Positions 25,085 through 34,039 of a DNA stretch of 64,000 nucleotides are shown here, one piece after another. Made by a program: the position numbers and the translations under genes. This DNA is from Paraburkholderia nodosa (GTDB taxonomy: Bacteria; Pseudomonadota; Gammaproteobacteria; Burkholderiales; Burkholderiaceae): assembly GCF_001718195.1 (NCBI RefSeq), contig NZ_MCNV01000020.1, positions 90,727 through 154,726 of the forward strand, read 5' to 3'. The notes beneath the pieces were generated by a model that saw only the letters and a program-made list of their open reading frames with translations, did not search any database and was not told where the DNA came from. Positions within the stretch are counted from its first letter, which is position 1. Every line of letters begins with the position of its first letter.

Positions 25085-25678
25085 TTACCAGTGCATGCCG
25101 CCCGTGAGCGAACCCGAACCGCCCGCTGCGACGATGCCGACGCCGCCATCGGCATTGGCCGTGCCGGTGCCGTTCGCGCTCGCGTTCGACGTGAAGCCCG
25201 AGCCGCCGTAGCTGCCGCTCGAACCGTTGAACGACGTGTTGATCACCGACGAATTGAAGTTCTGCGAACCCGACTGCGTGGCGCTCGTGAAGCCGAGCGT
25301 CGACGAATTCTGGTTCGTGGTCGTCGTGCCGGTCTGGCCGACGTTGCCGTTAGCCGTCTGGCCGTAAGTCTGCGAGTTGCCGTTTTGCGTCGTGTAGCTC
25401 GAACCGAACGTGAGGCTCGCGTTCGAGAACGACTGGTTGCCTTGCGACACCGTAGCGTCGATATGGCCCGGCACCGTCAGCGCCGACGTGAAACTGCCGT
25501 TGACCGACGAGGTCGAGTTCGACGTGAGTGCCGTAGCGCCAAAGCCGACGCCCGCTGCGCCCACCGCCGACGTGGTGGAGGACGACGGCGCGCCCATACC
25601 GCCGGCACCGCCTGCGAATGCGGCAGCCGAAGCGAAAGAGAGCATGGCGGCGAGCGAAATGGCCTGAATCTTCTTCAT
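25085..25678 (-). CDS. Exported Gly/Ser/Thr/Asn/Gln-rich protein (197 aa)
   Basis: The signal peptide MKKIQAISLAAMLSFASAAAF ends AFA. The mature chain has almost no charge and no Cys; it is built from Asn, Gln, Ser, Thr and Gly in irregular units such as QGNQSFSNASLTFGSSY, NGNSQTYGQTANGNVGQTG and TQSGSQNFNSSVINTSFNGS. This composition resembles amyloid-forming surface proteins (curli CsgA type), but strict CsgA repeats are not present. It might be a matrix or adhesion protein. The partner gene 24401-25012 follows. Confidence 0.7.
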   Translation of the reverse strand: MKKIQAISLAAMLSFASAAAFAGGAGGMGAPSSSTTSAVGAAGVGFGATALTSNSTSSVNGSFTSALTVPGHIDATVSQGNQSFSNASLTFGSSYTTQNGNSQTYGQTANGNVGQTGTTTTNQNSSTLGFTSATQSGSQNFNSSVINTSFNGSSGSYGGSGFTSNASANGTGTANADGGVGIVAAGGSGSLTGGMHW

Positions 25679-26488
25679 GATTGTGGTCTTCCTGATAAAA
25701 CAGGGGAACGTTGGATGAATGCGCGCACACTCCCCCTGATAGTGCGGGCGCATTTAACACGACTTCAATTGCAATGCCGATAAAATCACTGCATTTACTA
25801 CGCGCGAATATCCCCGCGGACCAGCCCGATATAGGAAGACCGTTTAATGGAGTTACCAGATTAGATTCGCGCGCAGAACGCCACCAAGCTTTACGCATTC
25901 GCGCAAATCAGGCGATCATGCAGAATTGAAAATCCGGAGAGCAAAAAGGAATACCCCGTAAAACCCTGTGCCTTTTTTTCGGACCCGCATTGAATAGTAG
26001 TCCGACACAAATCGTTCAACACCCGCTGTTGTCATTATTTCCCCGTGCGCCACGCAGCGTACGCCAGCAACTTTCGCGCACCGCCTGACCGAAACCCATG
26101 GGCCGCCGCGCATTTTCGCGCGCCGCCCTTCCCCTGTCCGGTCGCTTCGACGTCTCTTTTAGCGAATTGTTTGCATAACGCCGCCGGACGGTGAATTTAT
26201 ATCTCAGACAGTCAGATTATTGCTACGTCATTCGCATTTTTGTGTGCGGTTCTCAACGTAGCGAATTGCGAACGCCTTGAATTCTGAGATTCCCTTTCAA
26301 AAATAATTGAAGGGCAAATTGAAGTCTCAGATAGATGCGCGGACAACCAGATCCGGAAAATCGCGTTCTTTTAATGATTAATCGCGACGTTCGGTTCGGC
26401 AGGCCACGCAGGCCTGCCGGAATAAAGAGCGGCAGCGCACAGGCAATCAGGCGCAAGCCTGTTGCACGCGCCGCTCGCGCGAGGCCGC
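25679..26488. other. Long AT-rich intergenic region
   Basis: This 810-base gap lies between rpiA and the exported protein gene and is clearly more AT-rich than its flanks, especially 25930-26080 and 26150-26400. No gene, tRNA or recognisable relic was found. A perfect 9-bp hairpin (CGGCAGGCC/GGCCTGCCG, 26397-26419) may end the rpiA transcript. The rest may be a complex promoter for the leftward exported genes or horizontally acquired remnant DNA. Confidence 0.45.
26397..26419 (-). terminator. Hairpin downstream of rpiA
   Basis: The 9-bp arms CGGCAGGCC and GGCCTGCCG flank the loop ACGCA, 70 bases past the rpiA stop; no strong T run. Confidence 0.5.
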
Positions 26489-27184
26489 TCAGGCCTTGCG
26501 GTAATCGATGCGCTCGACGCCGGATTCGCCGCCGAGCAGGCAGAAGTCCGCGCCGCGTGCGGCGAACAGACCCACCGTCACGACGCCCGGCCATGCGTTG
26601 ACATGCGCCTCGAGCGTGCGCGGGTCGCTGATGCGCAGGCCCTTCACGTCGAGAATCTCGTTGCCGTTGTCGGTGATAAAGGGCGAGCCGTCCTTTTGCA
26701 CGCGCAGCACCGGCACGCCGCCGAGCGCCGTCACGCGGCGGCCAATGGCCGTGCGCGCCATCGGCACGACTTCGATGGGCAGCGGGAACTGGCCGAGCAC
26801 GTCGACGCGCTTGCTCGCATCGGCGATGCAGACGAACACGTCCGACACCGAAGCCACGATCTTCTCGCGCGTGAGCGCGCCGCCGCCGCCCTTGATCATG
26901 GCGCCGGCGCCGTCGATTTCATCGGCGCCGTCCACGTATACGGGCAGCGATTCGATCTCGTTGAGGTCGAAAATCTTGAAGCCGTGTGCTTCGAGGCGCG
27001 CGGTGGTCGCGACCGAGCTCGACACGGCGCCGCGGTAGCGGCCCTTGCTCGCCGCCAGCGCGTCGATGAAGCAGTTCGCAGTGGAGCCCGTGCCGACGCC
27101 GATTACGACGCCTTCCGGCACGTTCGCGTTGACATAGTCGGCGGCGGCCTGGCCGACCAGTTGCTTGAGTTCGTCTTGAGTCAT
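26489..27184 (-). CDS. rpiA: Ribose-5-phosphate isomerase A
   Basis: This 231-aa cytoplasmic enzyme interconverts ribose-5-phosphate and ribulose-5-phosphate in the pentose phosphate pathway. Motifs are the phosphate loop GVGTGST (29-35), DGADEID (85-91) with the catalytic Asp residues, and KGGGGALTREK (98-108) with the catalytic Glu and Lys. The start MTQDELKQLVG (27184) matches the family; an upstream extension to 27361 has no coding character. rlmB is 112 bases upstream on the same strand. Confidence 0.97.
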   Translation of the reverse strand: MTQDELKQLVGQAAADYVNANVPEGVVIGVGTGSTANCFIDALAASKGRYRGAVSSSVATTARLEAHGFKIFDLNEIESLPVYVDGADEIDGAGAMIKGGGGALTREKIVASVSDVFVCIADASKRVDVLGQFPLPIEVVPMARTAIGRRVTALGGVPVLRVQKDGSPFITDNGNEILDVKGLRISDPRTLEAHVNAWPGVVTVGLFAARGADFCLLGGESGVERIDYRKA

Positions 27185-27296
27185 GGGAGTACAGCCCGAG
27201 GAGGAGAAAAACGCGGAATCCGCATAGTTTACCGGAGATGCGGGCACGGGCTGCCCGCATCTCGCAGGATCGCGAAACGGCTGACCCTGCCGGCGG

Positions 27297-28040
27297 TCAG
27301 CGCGCGGCCGAGCGTTGGCGCACCGCTTCGAACAGGCAGACGCCCGAAGCGACGGAAACATTCAGGCTCTCGACCGTGCCCGCCATCGGAATCTGCATGA
27401 CTTCGTCGCAGGTTTCGCGCGTGAGGCGGCGCATGCCCTCGCCTTCGGCGCCCAGCACGAGCGCGACCGGACCGTCGAGCTTCGTCTGGTAGAGGCTCGC
27501 GCTCGCGTCGTCGGCGGTGCCGACCACCCACACGCCCGCGTCCTTGAGCTCGCGCAGCGCACGCGCGAGGTTCGTCACGGTGATATAGGGCACGGTGTCC
27601 GCCGCGCCGCTCGCCACCTTCGCGGCCGTGGCGTTCAGACCGACGGCGCGGTCGCGCGGGGCGATCACCGCGTGCGCGCCGGCCGCGTCGGCTACACGCA
27701 GGCACGCGCCGAGATTGTGCGGATCGGTCACGCCGTCGAGCACGAGCAAGAGCGGCGAGCCCTGGATGCCGTCGAGCAGCTCCGCGAGATTCTGCGCGAG
27801 CGCCAGATCGTGCACGCGGGCCACCACGCCCTGGTGGCGCTCCGTGTGCGCGAGACCCCAGAGGCGCGTTTCGTCGGCCGCGATCACGCGCGCGCCGGCT
27901 TCCTTCGCGGTGTGCAGGAAGTCCTGCATGCGGCGGTCGCGGCGCGTCGGATCGTAGTAGACATCCTCGACCGTGGACGCGTCGTGCCGCAAGCGTGCGG
28001 TCACCGCATGAAACCCGTAAAGAACCTTGAGACGTGACAT
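27297..28040 (-). CDS. rlmB: 23S rRNA (guanosine-2'-O-)-methyltransferase RlmB
   Basis: This 247-aa SpoU-class enzyme methylates G2251 in the P-loop of 23S rRNA using SAM. The N-terminal RNA-binding part begins MSRLKVLYGFHAVTARL. The trefoil-knot domain has NLGACLRVADAAGAHAVI, LVLGAEGEGMRRLTRETCD and IPMAGTVESLNVSVASG, which are SpoU motifs 1 to 3. The order rnr-rlmB on one strand is conserved in many Proteobacteria. Confidence 0.96.
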   Translation of the reverse strand: MSRLKVLYGFHAVTARLRHDASTVEDVYYDPTRRDRRMQDFLHTAKEAGARVIAADETRLWGLAHTERHQGVVARVHDLALAQNLAELLDGIQGSPLLLVLDGVTDPHNLGACLRVADAAGAHAVIAPRDRAVGLNATAAKVASGAADTVPYITVTNLARALRELKDAGVWVVGTADDASASLYQTKLDGPVALVLGAEGEGMRRLTRETCDEVMQIPMAGTVESLNVSVASGVCLFEAVRQRSAAR

Positions 28041-28260
28041 GACTGATACAACCCCTGATGAACGTTTCGCGGCGCAGACACAGCGCCGCCAGCAACGATA
28101 GTCAGCCGGCCGCATCGTGCGGTCCGGCGTATGCAAGCCGCGCGCCCATGCGGCAAAACCCGGCGCGGCAAGCAAGTGAAAAAACCGGGCACGCGCACGG
28201 CGGCGCGGCCCGGATAGGTACTGGCTGCGGAGCGCGTTTGACGCTCCGCATGCATGGCGC

Positions 28261-30723
28261 TCAGCGCTTCTTGCGCGGCGCCTGCTTCTTGGGCGCCGGC
28301 TTCACGGCCGAGCGCTTCTTCGCGGTCTTGGCGGCGCCGCGTGCCGCGCGCGCCTCCTTCACCGCGACGCTCGGCGCCGGCGCAGCCTTCTTCTGGCGCG
28401 CCATGTCGCCGCCCGGCAGCGCGCGCACGCGCGGTCCACCTTCCATGGTGCTCTTGTCGACCGGCATCGGCCGGTTGCCGCCCGGCTTCACGGGCGTATC
28501 GCGCACGAGGCGGAAGTCGATCTTGCGTGCGTCGAGATCCACGCGGCTCACCTGCACGCGCACGCGGTCCGACAGACGATAGCGAATGCCCGTGCGCTCG
28601 CCACGCAGTTCGTTCTTGATCTCGTCGTACTGGAAGTAGTCCGAGCCCAGTTCCGTCACGTGCACCAGACCTTCGATGAAGAGCGCGTCGAGCTGCACGA
28701 AAATGCCGAACGACGTCACGCCGCTCACCATCCCGCCGTACTCTTCGCCGAGCTTGTCGCGCATGAAGTAGCACTTGAGCCAGGCTTCGACATCGCGCGA
28801 GGCTTCGTCGGCGCGGCGCTCGTTCGCCGAGCAGTGCAGGCCCAGTTCTTCCCAGATCGCCGTGTTGGCGCCGCGGGCGCGCTTGCCGCGCTTCTCCTCG
28901 TCCTCGGCCTGCAGCGCGCGGGCGCGCGGCGAGAGCGCGGTATTGAGCTCGACGCCCTCGGGCGCCTGCGGCTGGTACTTCTTGCCCTGCAGGATCGCGT
29001 AGATCGCGCGGTGCGTGAGCAGGTCGGGATAGCGGCGAATCGGGCTCGTGAAGTGCGCGTAAGCCTCGTATGCAAGACCGAAGTGACCGATATTGTCCGG
29101 ACTGTACACGGCCTGCTGCATCGAGCGCAGCAGCATGGTCTGCAGCATCTGCGCGTCGGGGCGGTCGCGGATGTGCGCCATCAGCGCGGCGTAGTCGCTC
29201 GCGTGCGGCGTGTCGCCGCCGCCGAGCGAAAGGCCCATGCCACGCAGGAAGGTGCGCAGGTTTTCGAGCTTTTCGGCGGTCGGCCCCGCGTGCACGCGGT
29301 ACAGGCCCGGGTGCTTGTGGCGCTTCATGAAGTCCGCCGCGCACACGTTGGCCGCGAGCATGCACTCTTCGATCAGCTTGTGCGCATCGTTGCGCTGGCG
29401 CGGCACGATCTGCTCGATCTTGCCTTGCGCATTGCAGACGATGTACGTCTCGGTCGTATCGAAATCGATCGCGCCGCGCTTCTGGCGCGCGGCGAAGAGC
29501 GACTTGTACACGCCATAGAGATTCTGCAGTTGCGGCAGCAGCGCCGCGCGGCGCGTGGCCTCGGGGCCTTTGGTGTTGGTCAGCACCGCCGCGACTTCGG
29601 TATACGTGAGCCGCGCCGCCGAGTGCATGACGCCCGGATAGAACTGGTAGGCCTTGATCTCGCCGCGCGCGGTGATCACCATGTCGCACACGAGCACACA
29701 GCGGTCGACGTGCGGATTGAGCGAACAGAGCCCGTTCGAGAGCTTCTCGGGCAGCATAGGAATCACGCGGCGCGGGAAATACACCGACGTGCTGCGCTCG
29801 ATCGCGTCCACATCGAGACCGCCGCCCGGCAGCACGTAATGCGAGACATCGGCGATGGCGACGATCAGGCGGAAGCCCTCGCCCTTGCCCACCTGCATCG
29901 GCTCGCAATACACGGCGTCGTCGAAGTCGCGCGCATCTTCGCCGTCGATGGTGACGAGCGGCACGTCGCGCAAGTCCACGCGATAACGAATGTCGGTGGG
30001 ACGCACGGCGTCGGGCAGCTTCGCGGCTTCGTCGAGCGCGCTCTTGCTGAACTCGTGCGGCACGCCGTACTTGCGCACGGCGATCTCGATCTCCATGCCC
30101 GGATCGTCGATGTCGCCAAGCACTTCCATCACGCGGCCGAGCGGCTGCGAGTGGCGACTGGGGAAATCGGTGAGCTCGACGACAACGACCTGGCCGACCT
30201 TGGCCTTCTTGGGATTCTGCGTGACGAGGATATCGTGGCCGATGCGCTTGTCTTCCGGCGCGACGATCAGCGCGCCGTTCTCGTTGAGCAGGCGCCCGAT
30301 GACACTGCGGTTCGCACGGTCGGTGACTTCGACGATATGCCCTTCCGGCCGCCCGCGCCGGTCATAGCCGACGATGCGCGCGAGCACGCGGTCGTTGTGC
30401 ATGACCTTCTGCATTTCGCCTTGCGGCAGGAACAGATCGTCCTGCCCGTCGTCGCGCACGAGGAAGCCGTAGCCGTCGCGATGCCCCTGCACGCGACCGG
30501 CGACGAAATTCGAAGGATGGGCGAGCTGGTAGTGGCCGCGCGAGTCGAGCCGGATCTGCCCGTCGCGCTCCATGGCGGCGAGCCGCCTGAAGAACCCTTC
30601 ACGCTCCTGGCGCTTAATGGAGAGCGCCTCGGCGATATCGTTCGCGGTGCACGGCGAGTCGCTGGTCCGCAGCACGCCGAGAATCTCTTCGCGGCTGGGA
30701 ATCGGATACGGATATTTGCTCAA
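28261..30723 (-). CDS. rnr: Ribonuclease R
   Basis: This 3'-5' exoribonuclease, about 820 aa, degrades structured RNA and aids rRNA quality control. The order is a winged-helix domain (SREEILGVLRTSDSPCTAND), two cold-shock domains, the RNB catalytic domain with Asp residues in TIDGEDARDFDDAVYCE, an S1 domain (GMVSGVTSFGIFVQLDALFI) and a Lys/Arg/Ala-rich tail. The start appears to be TTG at 30723 (MSKYPYPIPS as in related proteins); the in-frame extension to 30894 has no family match. rlmB follows after 220 bases. Confidence 0.95.
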   Translation of the reverse strand: MSKYPYPIPSREEILGVLRTSDSPCTANDIAEALSIKRQEREGFFRRLAAMERDGQIRLDSRGHYQLAHPSNFVAGRVQGHRDGYGFLVRDDGQDDLFLPQGEMQKVMHNDRVLARIVGYDRRGRPEGHIVEVTDRANRSVIGRLLNENGALIVAPEDKRIGHDILVTQNPKKAKVGQVVVVELTDFPSRHSQPLGRVMEVLGDIDDPGMEIEIAVRKYGVPHEFSKSALDEAAKLPDAVRPTDIRYRVDLRDVPLVTIDGEDARDFDDAVYCEPMQVGKGEGFRLIVAIADVSHYVLPGGGLDVDAIERSTSVYFPRRVIPMLPEKLSNGLCSLNPHVDRCVLVCDMVITARGEIKAYQFYPGVMHSAARLTYTEVAAVLTNTKGPEATRRAALLPQLQNLYGVYKSLFAARQKRGAIDFDTTETYIVCNAQGKIEQIVPRQRNDAHKLIEECMLAANVCAADFMKRHKHPGLYRVHAGPTAEKLENLRTFLRGMGLSLGGGDTPHASDYAALMAHIRDRPDAQMLQTMLLRSMQQAVYSPDNIGHFGLAYEAYAHFTSPIRRYPDLLTHRAIYAILQGKKYQPQAPEGVELNTALSPRARALQAEDEEKRGKRARGANTAIWEELGLHCSANERRADEASRDVEAWLKCYFMRDKLGEEYGGMVSGVTSFGIFVQLDALFIEGLVHVTELGSDYFQYDEIKNELRGERTGIRYRLSDRVRVQVSRVDLDARKIDFRLVRDTPVKPGGNRPMPVDKSTMEGGPRVRALPGGDMARQKKAAPAPSVAVKEARAARGAAKTAKKRSAVKPAPKKQAPRKKR

Positions 30724-31045
30724 GGGCTTATCGATGGTTGTTCTCGTTGCGTGGACGTCGGATTTCGCGCGGCCCGAATGTGAGATACATGCGGGCGGCG
30801 CCCGGTCTTCGAGTGCTGCAATCTGCCGGCCCGTACGTGGATTGCCTGACCGCTCGCGCTGCGTGCGCCACGCTGCACGCAGCACCAGAATCACGGACTT
30901 TGGCCGGCGGAACTTCTGCGAGGCATTCTAACACCCGCATCGCACCCTACGAGCCGTGGGAGCGGCCTTGCGGCGCGACGAGACGGCCACTCCACGCGGT
31001 CTGCAACGCCTGGACAGCCGCGCTTTATCGCCTTCCACAAAACGC
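30724..31045. other. Intergenic region upstream of rnr
   Basis: This divergent gap lies between rnr (leftward) and the tRNA-Leu genes (rightward). Nothing was recognised apart from the expected rnr promoter area. Confidence 0.35.
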
Positions 31046-31073
31046 TTGACAGCCATTCCGATCCCGCTATAAT
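31046..31073 (+). promoter_or_regulatory. Sigma-70 promoter of the first tRNA-Leu
   Basis: A perfect -35 TTGACA (31046-31051), a 16-base spacer and a perfect -10 TATAAT (31068-31073) lie 44 bases before the tRNA. Confidence 0.88.
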
Positions 31074-31117
31074 TTTGGTCTTTGCTGCACAACACGTTGA
31101 ACAGCAAACGACACCTT

Positions 31118-31204
31118 GCCCAGGTGGCGGAATTGGTAGACGCACCAGGTTCAGGTCCTGGCGGTGGCAACACTGTGGAGGTTCGAGTCCTCTCTTGGGC
31201 ACCA
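31118..31204 (+). tRNA. tRNA-Leu (CAG anticodon), copy 1
   Basis: This 87-base class II tRNA has a long variable arm, anticodon CAG at 31152-31154 in the stem CCAGG/CCTGG, and an encoded CCA. Against copy 2 only one base differs, giving a G:T pair in the acceptor stem here. Confidence 0.97.
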
Positions 31205-31210
31205 GATTCA

Positions 31211-31237
31211 AAAGGCCGGCTTCATGCCGGCCTTTTT
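31211..31237 (+). terminator. Terminator after tRNA-Leu copy 1
   Basis: AAAGGCCGGC and GCCGGCCTTT are followed by TT, loop TTCAT. Confidence 0.88.
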
Positions 31238-31330
31238 CATTTCCGGCGGCAGCAGCGAGTACAACTGCCCTGCTATCGCGTAAAACGCAGCAGCCGCGTT
31301 CCCGGGATGAAGATTTTTTGAAAAGATTTA

Positions 31331-31359
31331 TTGACAGGCACGCGAAATCGCGTCACAAT
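31331..31359 (+). promoter_or_regulatory. Sigma-70 promoter of the second tRNA-Leu
   Basis: The -35 TTGACA (31331-31336), a 17-base spacer and CACAAT (31354-31359) end 21 bases before the tRNA. Confidence 0.75.
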
Positions 31360-31380
31360 CTTTTTCTAGCTTGAAGACGT

Positions 31381-31467
31381 GCCCAGGTGGCGGAATTGGT
31401 AGACGCACCAGGTTCAGGTCCTGGCGGTGGCAACACTGTGGAGGTTCGAGTCCTCTCCTGGGCACCA
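31381..31467 (+). tRNA. tRNA-Leu (CAG anticodon), copy 2
   Basis: This 87-base copy is almost identical to the first, with full Watson-Crick acceptor pairing (GCCCAGG and CCTGGGC) and CCA encoded. The anticodon is at 31415-31417. It is the last core-like feature before the acetone carboxylase module. Confidence 0.97.
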
Positions 31468-31502
31468 ACGGTTGTTCCGGCGAAAGCCGAAGTAGGTCGA
31501 GA

Positions 31503-31536
31503 AACCCCGTAAGATCAACGTCTTACGGGGTTTTTT
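31503..31536 (+). terminator. Terminator after tRNA-Leu copy 2
   Basis: AACCCCGTAAGA and TCTTACGGGGTT are followed by TTTT. Confidence 0.92.
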
Positions 31537-31612
31537 GTTTCCGCGGACGGCCCCCATGTTCCCCTGGCATCGACGATTCTTGCGTATACGCGGAAACGAG
31601 GCCAGCGTATGC

Positions 31613-33637
31613 CTATGCGCGGGAGCCAGAACTGCCAATCCGAGTCTGAATCGTGGCCAGCTTGACATAAAGCGTACTCCTTGAGATCCCCAGTGATCGA
31701 GCGGCCATGGAGATATTTCCGTGAGCGCTCGCGATGGCACTGACTATTGCTTGTCTCTCTATGTCGTCGAGACGACTGGATGGAGCGGGGCTTGCCGTTG
31801 AGGTGGCTGTGGGAATTGAACCCTCTACCTGCGCGACGGACAAGGGCAACAGAGAAACCTCGATCACGCTGCCTTCACTGAGCGCGAACATCACTTCGAA
31901 AGCATTTTGCAGTTCGCGTATGTTGCCTGGCCAACGATAGCTCACGAGCGCTTGATACACGGCGGGCTCAATCCGCTTAGGTGCACAGCCATACTTGCGT
32001 GCAAACTTGTCGTTCAGATGTTCGATGATCGCTTCGATGTCACCGGGCCGGTCGCGCAACGGTGGCAGTTGCAGGCTGACGGCGCATAGGCGGTGGTACA
32101 GGTCCTCGCGGAAGTGCCTGGCTGCGATCTCATTCTGCAGATCACGGTTAGTGGCTGCGATGACGCGCAGCGAAACATGTCGCTCGCGCGTATCGCCAAG
32201 CCGGACCACGATGCCATCCTGCAGCACGCGCAACAGGTGGGGCTGCATATCGAGCGGCATCTCGCCGATCTCATCGAGAAACAGTGTGCCGCCATCGGCC
32301 TGCTCGAACTTGCCCGGAAGGCCGCCACGACGCGCTCCGGTGAACGCGCCCTCGTTATAGCCGAAGAGTTCGCTGGCCAGGAGCTCACGAGTCAACGCTC
32401 CGCAATTGACGGCAACGAACGGGCCATCGACGCGGTTACCGGCCCGATGCAGCGCCCGCGCAAAGAGCTCCTTCCCGGCGCCGGTCTCACCCAGGAGCAG
32501 TACCGGCAGGTCGAGAGGCGCAATGCGGCGAGCGCGTGCCTTGGTCGCCGCCAGAATCTCGCTTGCGCCAATGATTTCGCCGAAAGGATCGTTGCCCCCG
32601 AGTGACATCGTGGCCGTGGTCGACGGCGACAGGGTAGTTCGGTTCGCTTGCGCCCTGAGCGGAATGACGACCATCGTACCCAAGGTAGCGTCATGATCCT
32701 TGACGAGGTGCAGCCATTCGGGACGCAGCCATTCCGCGCGTTGGCAGCCACGCTCAGCGTCGGAGAGTGCGAGGTTGAGTCCGGGCACCTGGGTGCCGGT
32801 CTGCAGAAGCGGCAACCGCACGCCATGCGTTTCTCTCACCGCCTGCGCATTTCCGGAACTGCGGAGAACGCGCCCGCGACTGTCGACTAGCACGACGAAG
32901 TCGCTGGCGTAGCGGATGAAATGATCGATGGCGCGAGCCAGCAGCCGCTCGTGAAGCGTAACGTCGAGGCGTGCCAGCTCGCCCTCGATCTGCCGCGCAG
33001 CGGTCACCACCAGTCCCAGGGTGTGGCCATGAAACGTCTCCTTGACGCCGGAGACGTCCACCACGCCCAGCAGGCTGCGAGTAAGGGGATCGAGAACAGG
33101 CGCAGCAGCACAGGTCCAGCGTTTGACGTCCAGGCAAAAATGCTCGCTGGCATGAATCTGGACCGGAGCGCCGGTGGCGATTGCGGTGCCAATGGCGTTG
33201 GTGCCAATGACGTCTTCATTCCAGCAGCCCCCGGTGGAGAGGTTGACCTGCTCGCCGACGCTGCGCGCCCTCGTCTCGCCATTGAGTTGAAGAATGGTGC
33301 CGCCCGGGTCGCAGAGCATGATGAGGGTGCCGCATTCCCGCAGGATATCGCGCAGACTATCCAGTGCCGGACGCGCGGCATCGCAGAGATCCCTGTTCTG
33401 CAATTGCATCTGGCGAACACGCTCGGCGGCCGCCGACGGTGCCGAGTGCCTGGCAGGATCAACGGCCTCGGAACGGCTGCGCTGCCACGAAGCCAGGACG
33501 ACGCTGCGCACACCCTCCCCCACGAGAGGCTGGTGCTGCAGAAAACGCTCCCAGGCCGAGGCCACGACAGGATCGTCGCCACTGCGGGGAACCAGGACGC
33601 CGGATTGAGAAAACGGCATGGGATGGTCACTCTCCAT
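31613..33637 (-). CDS. acxR: Sigma-54-dependent activator of acetone carboxylase (AcoR/AcxR type)
   Basis: This protein of about 674 aa has an N-terminal GAF sensor (LSTGGCWNEDVIGTNAIGTA is typical of the AcoR group), a linker, and a AAA+ domain with Walker A GETGAGKE (near residue 386), the sigma-54 contact loop GAFTGA (near 434) and Walker B TLFLDE. A C-terminal Fis-type HTH (ISMAARSLGISRSTLYVKL) binds DNA. It is divergent from acxABC, as in Xanthobacter where acxR activates them. Start is uncertain: 33637 (MESDHP), 33649 or 33619. Ligand presumably acetone or a related ketone/alcohol. Confidence 0.9.
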   Translation of the reverse strand: MESDHPMPFSQSGVLVPRSGDDPVVASAWERFLQHQPLVGEGVRSVVLASWQRSRSEAVDPARHSAPSAAAERVRQMQLQNRDLCDAARPALDSLRDILRECGTLIMLCDPGGTILQLNGETRARSVGEQVNLSTGGCWNEDVIGTNAIGTAIATGAPVQIHASEHFCLDVKRWTCAAAPVLDPLTRSLLGVVDVSGVKETFHGHTLGLVVTAARQIEGELARLDVTLHERLLARAIDHFIRYASDFVVLVDSRGRVLRSSGNAQAVRETHGVRLPLLQTGTQVPGLNLALSDAERGCQRAEWLRPEWLHLVKDHDATLGTMVVIPLRAQANRTTLSPSTTATMSLGGNDPFGEIIGASEILAATKARARRIAPLDLPVLLLGETGAGKELFARALHRAGNRVDGPFVAVNCGALTRELLASELFGYNEGAFTGARRGGLPGKFEQADGGTLFLDEIGEMPLDMQPHLLRVLQDGIVVRLGDTRERHVSLRVIAATNRDLQNEIAARHFREDLYHRLCAVSLQLPPLRDRPGDIEAIIEHLNDKFARKYGCAPKRIEPAVYQALVSYRWPGNIRELQNAFEVMFALSEGSVIEVSLLPLSVAQVEGSIPTATSTASPAPSSRLDDIERQAIVSAIASAHGNISMAARSLGISRSTLYVKLATIQTRIGSSGSRA

Positions 33638-33723
33638 TGAGTGCAGCAACCGTAGCCCCTCGCCCGCGCAAAGTCAACAAAGCCTTTTAAATCAATCATT
33701 TGTGCTCTGCAGCAGCGTAAGAA

Positions 33724-33773
33724 GGTGTCCGGAATCCGGACACCTCTATCCCTGAACGTCCGGATTCGGGACA
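33724..33773. promoter_or_regulatory. Pair of AcxR-type activator boxes upstream of acxR and the LRAT gene
   Basis: Box 1 is a perfect palindrome at 33724-33744 with core GTCCGGAATCCGGAC. Box 2 (33757-33773) has the core GTCCGGATTCGGGAC. Centres are 31 bp apart, three helical turns, so dimers would lie on the same DNA face. The pair lies in the divergent region, about 220 bp upstream of a putative sigma-54 promoter of the LRAT gene. Confidence 0.72.
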
Positions 33774-33984
33774 GCGAAAGCAGGGCTCAGGAAAAGACCG
33801 CGTTGAATATGCGAGCGTCTTCCAGCGTTGCCGGGTGGCCAGAGAGGTCCCAAGTCCGGTGCATCGCGACATCAGCGCTGTCCAAACGGCGCAAGCACGC
33901 ACAACGCCCCTTGCAGGCAACTTTCGCCCCTGTTTGCGCGCCTCAGCACGGGCGCAAAGCCCTCCAGCCGATCACTGGTGGCGA

Positions 33985-34000
33985 TGGCACACCGTATGCC
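33985..34000 (+). promoter_or_regulatory. Putative sigma-54 promoter of the LRAT-domain gene
   Basis: TGGCACACCGTATGCC has GG and GC separated by ten bases, as required for -24/-12 recognition. It fits the consensus TGGCACG-N4-TTGCW at most positions. It lies 40 bases before the start codon at 34040. Confidence 0.5.
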
Positions 34001-34039
34001 CTGGTCTTGTGCGAGAGGCAGCACAGTGCGGTGGAGACC

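Noticed and set aside
28660..30783. Rightward 707-codon frame
   Set aside because: Antisense to rnr, which is certain from its motifs.
31118..31467. The two tRNA-Leu copies as attL/attR of an excisable element
   Set aside because: Both are complete genes with own promoter and terminator and only 176 bases lie between them; simple duplication explains this better.
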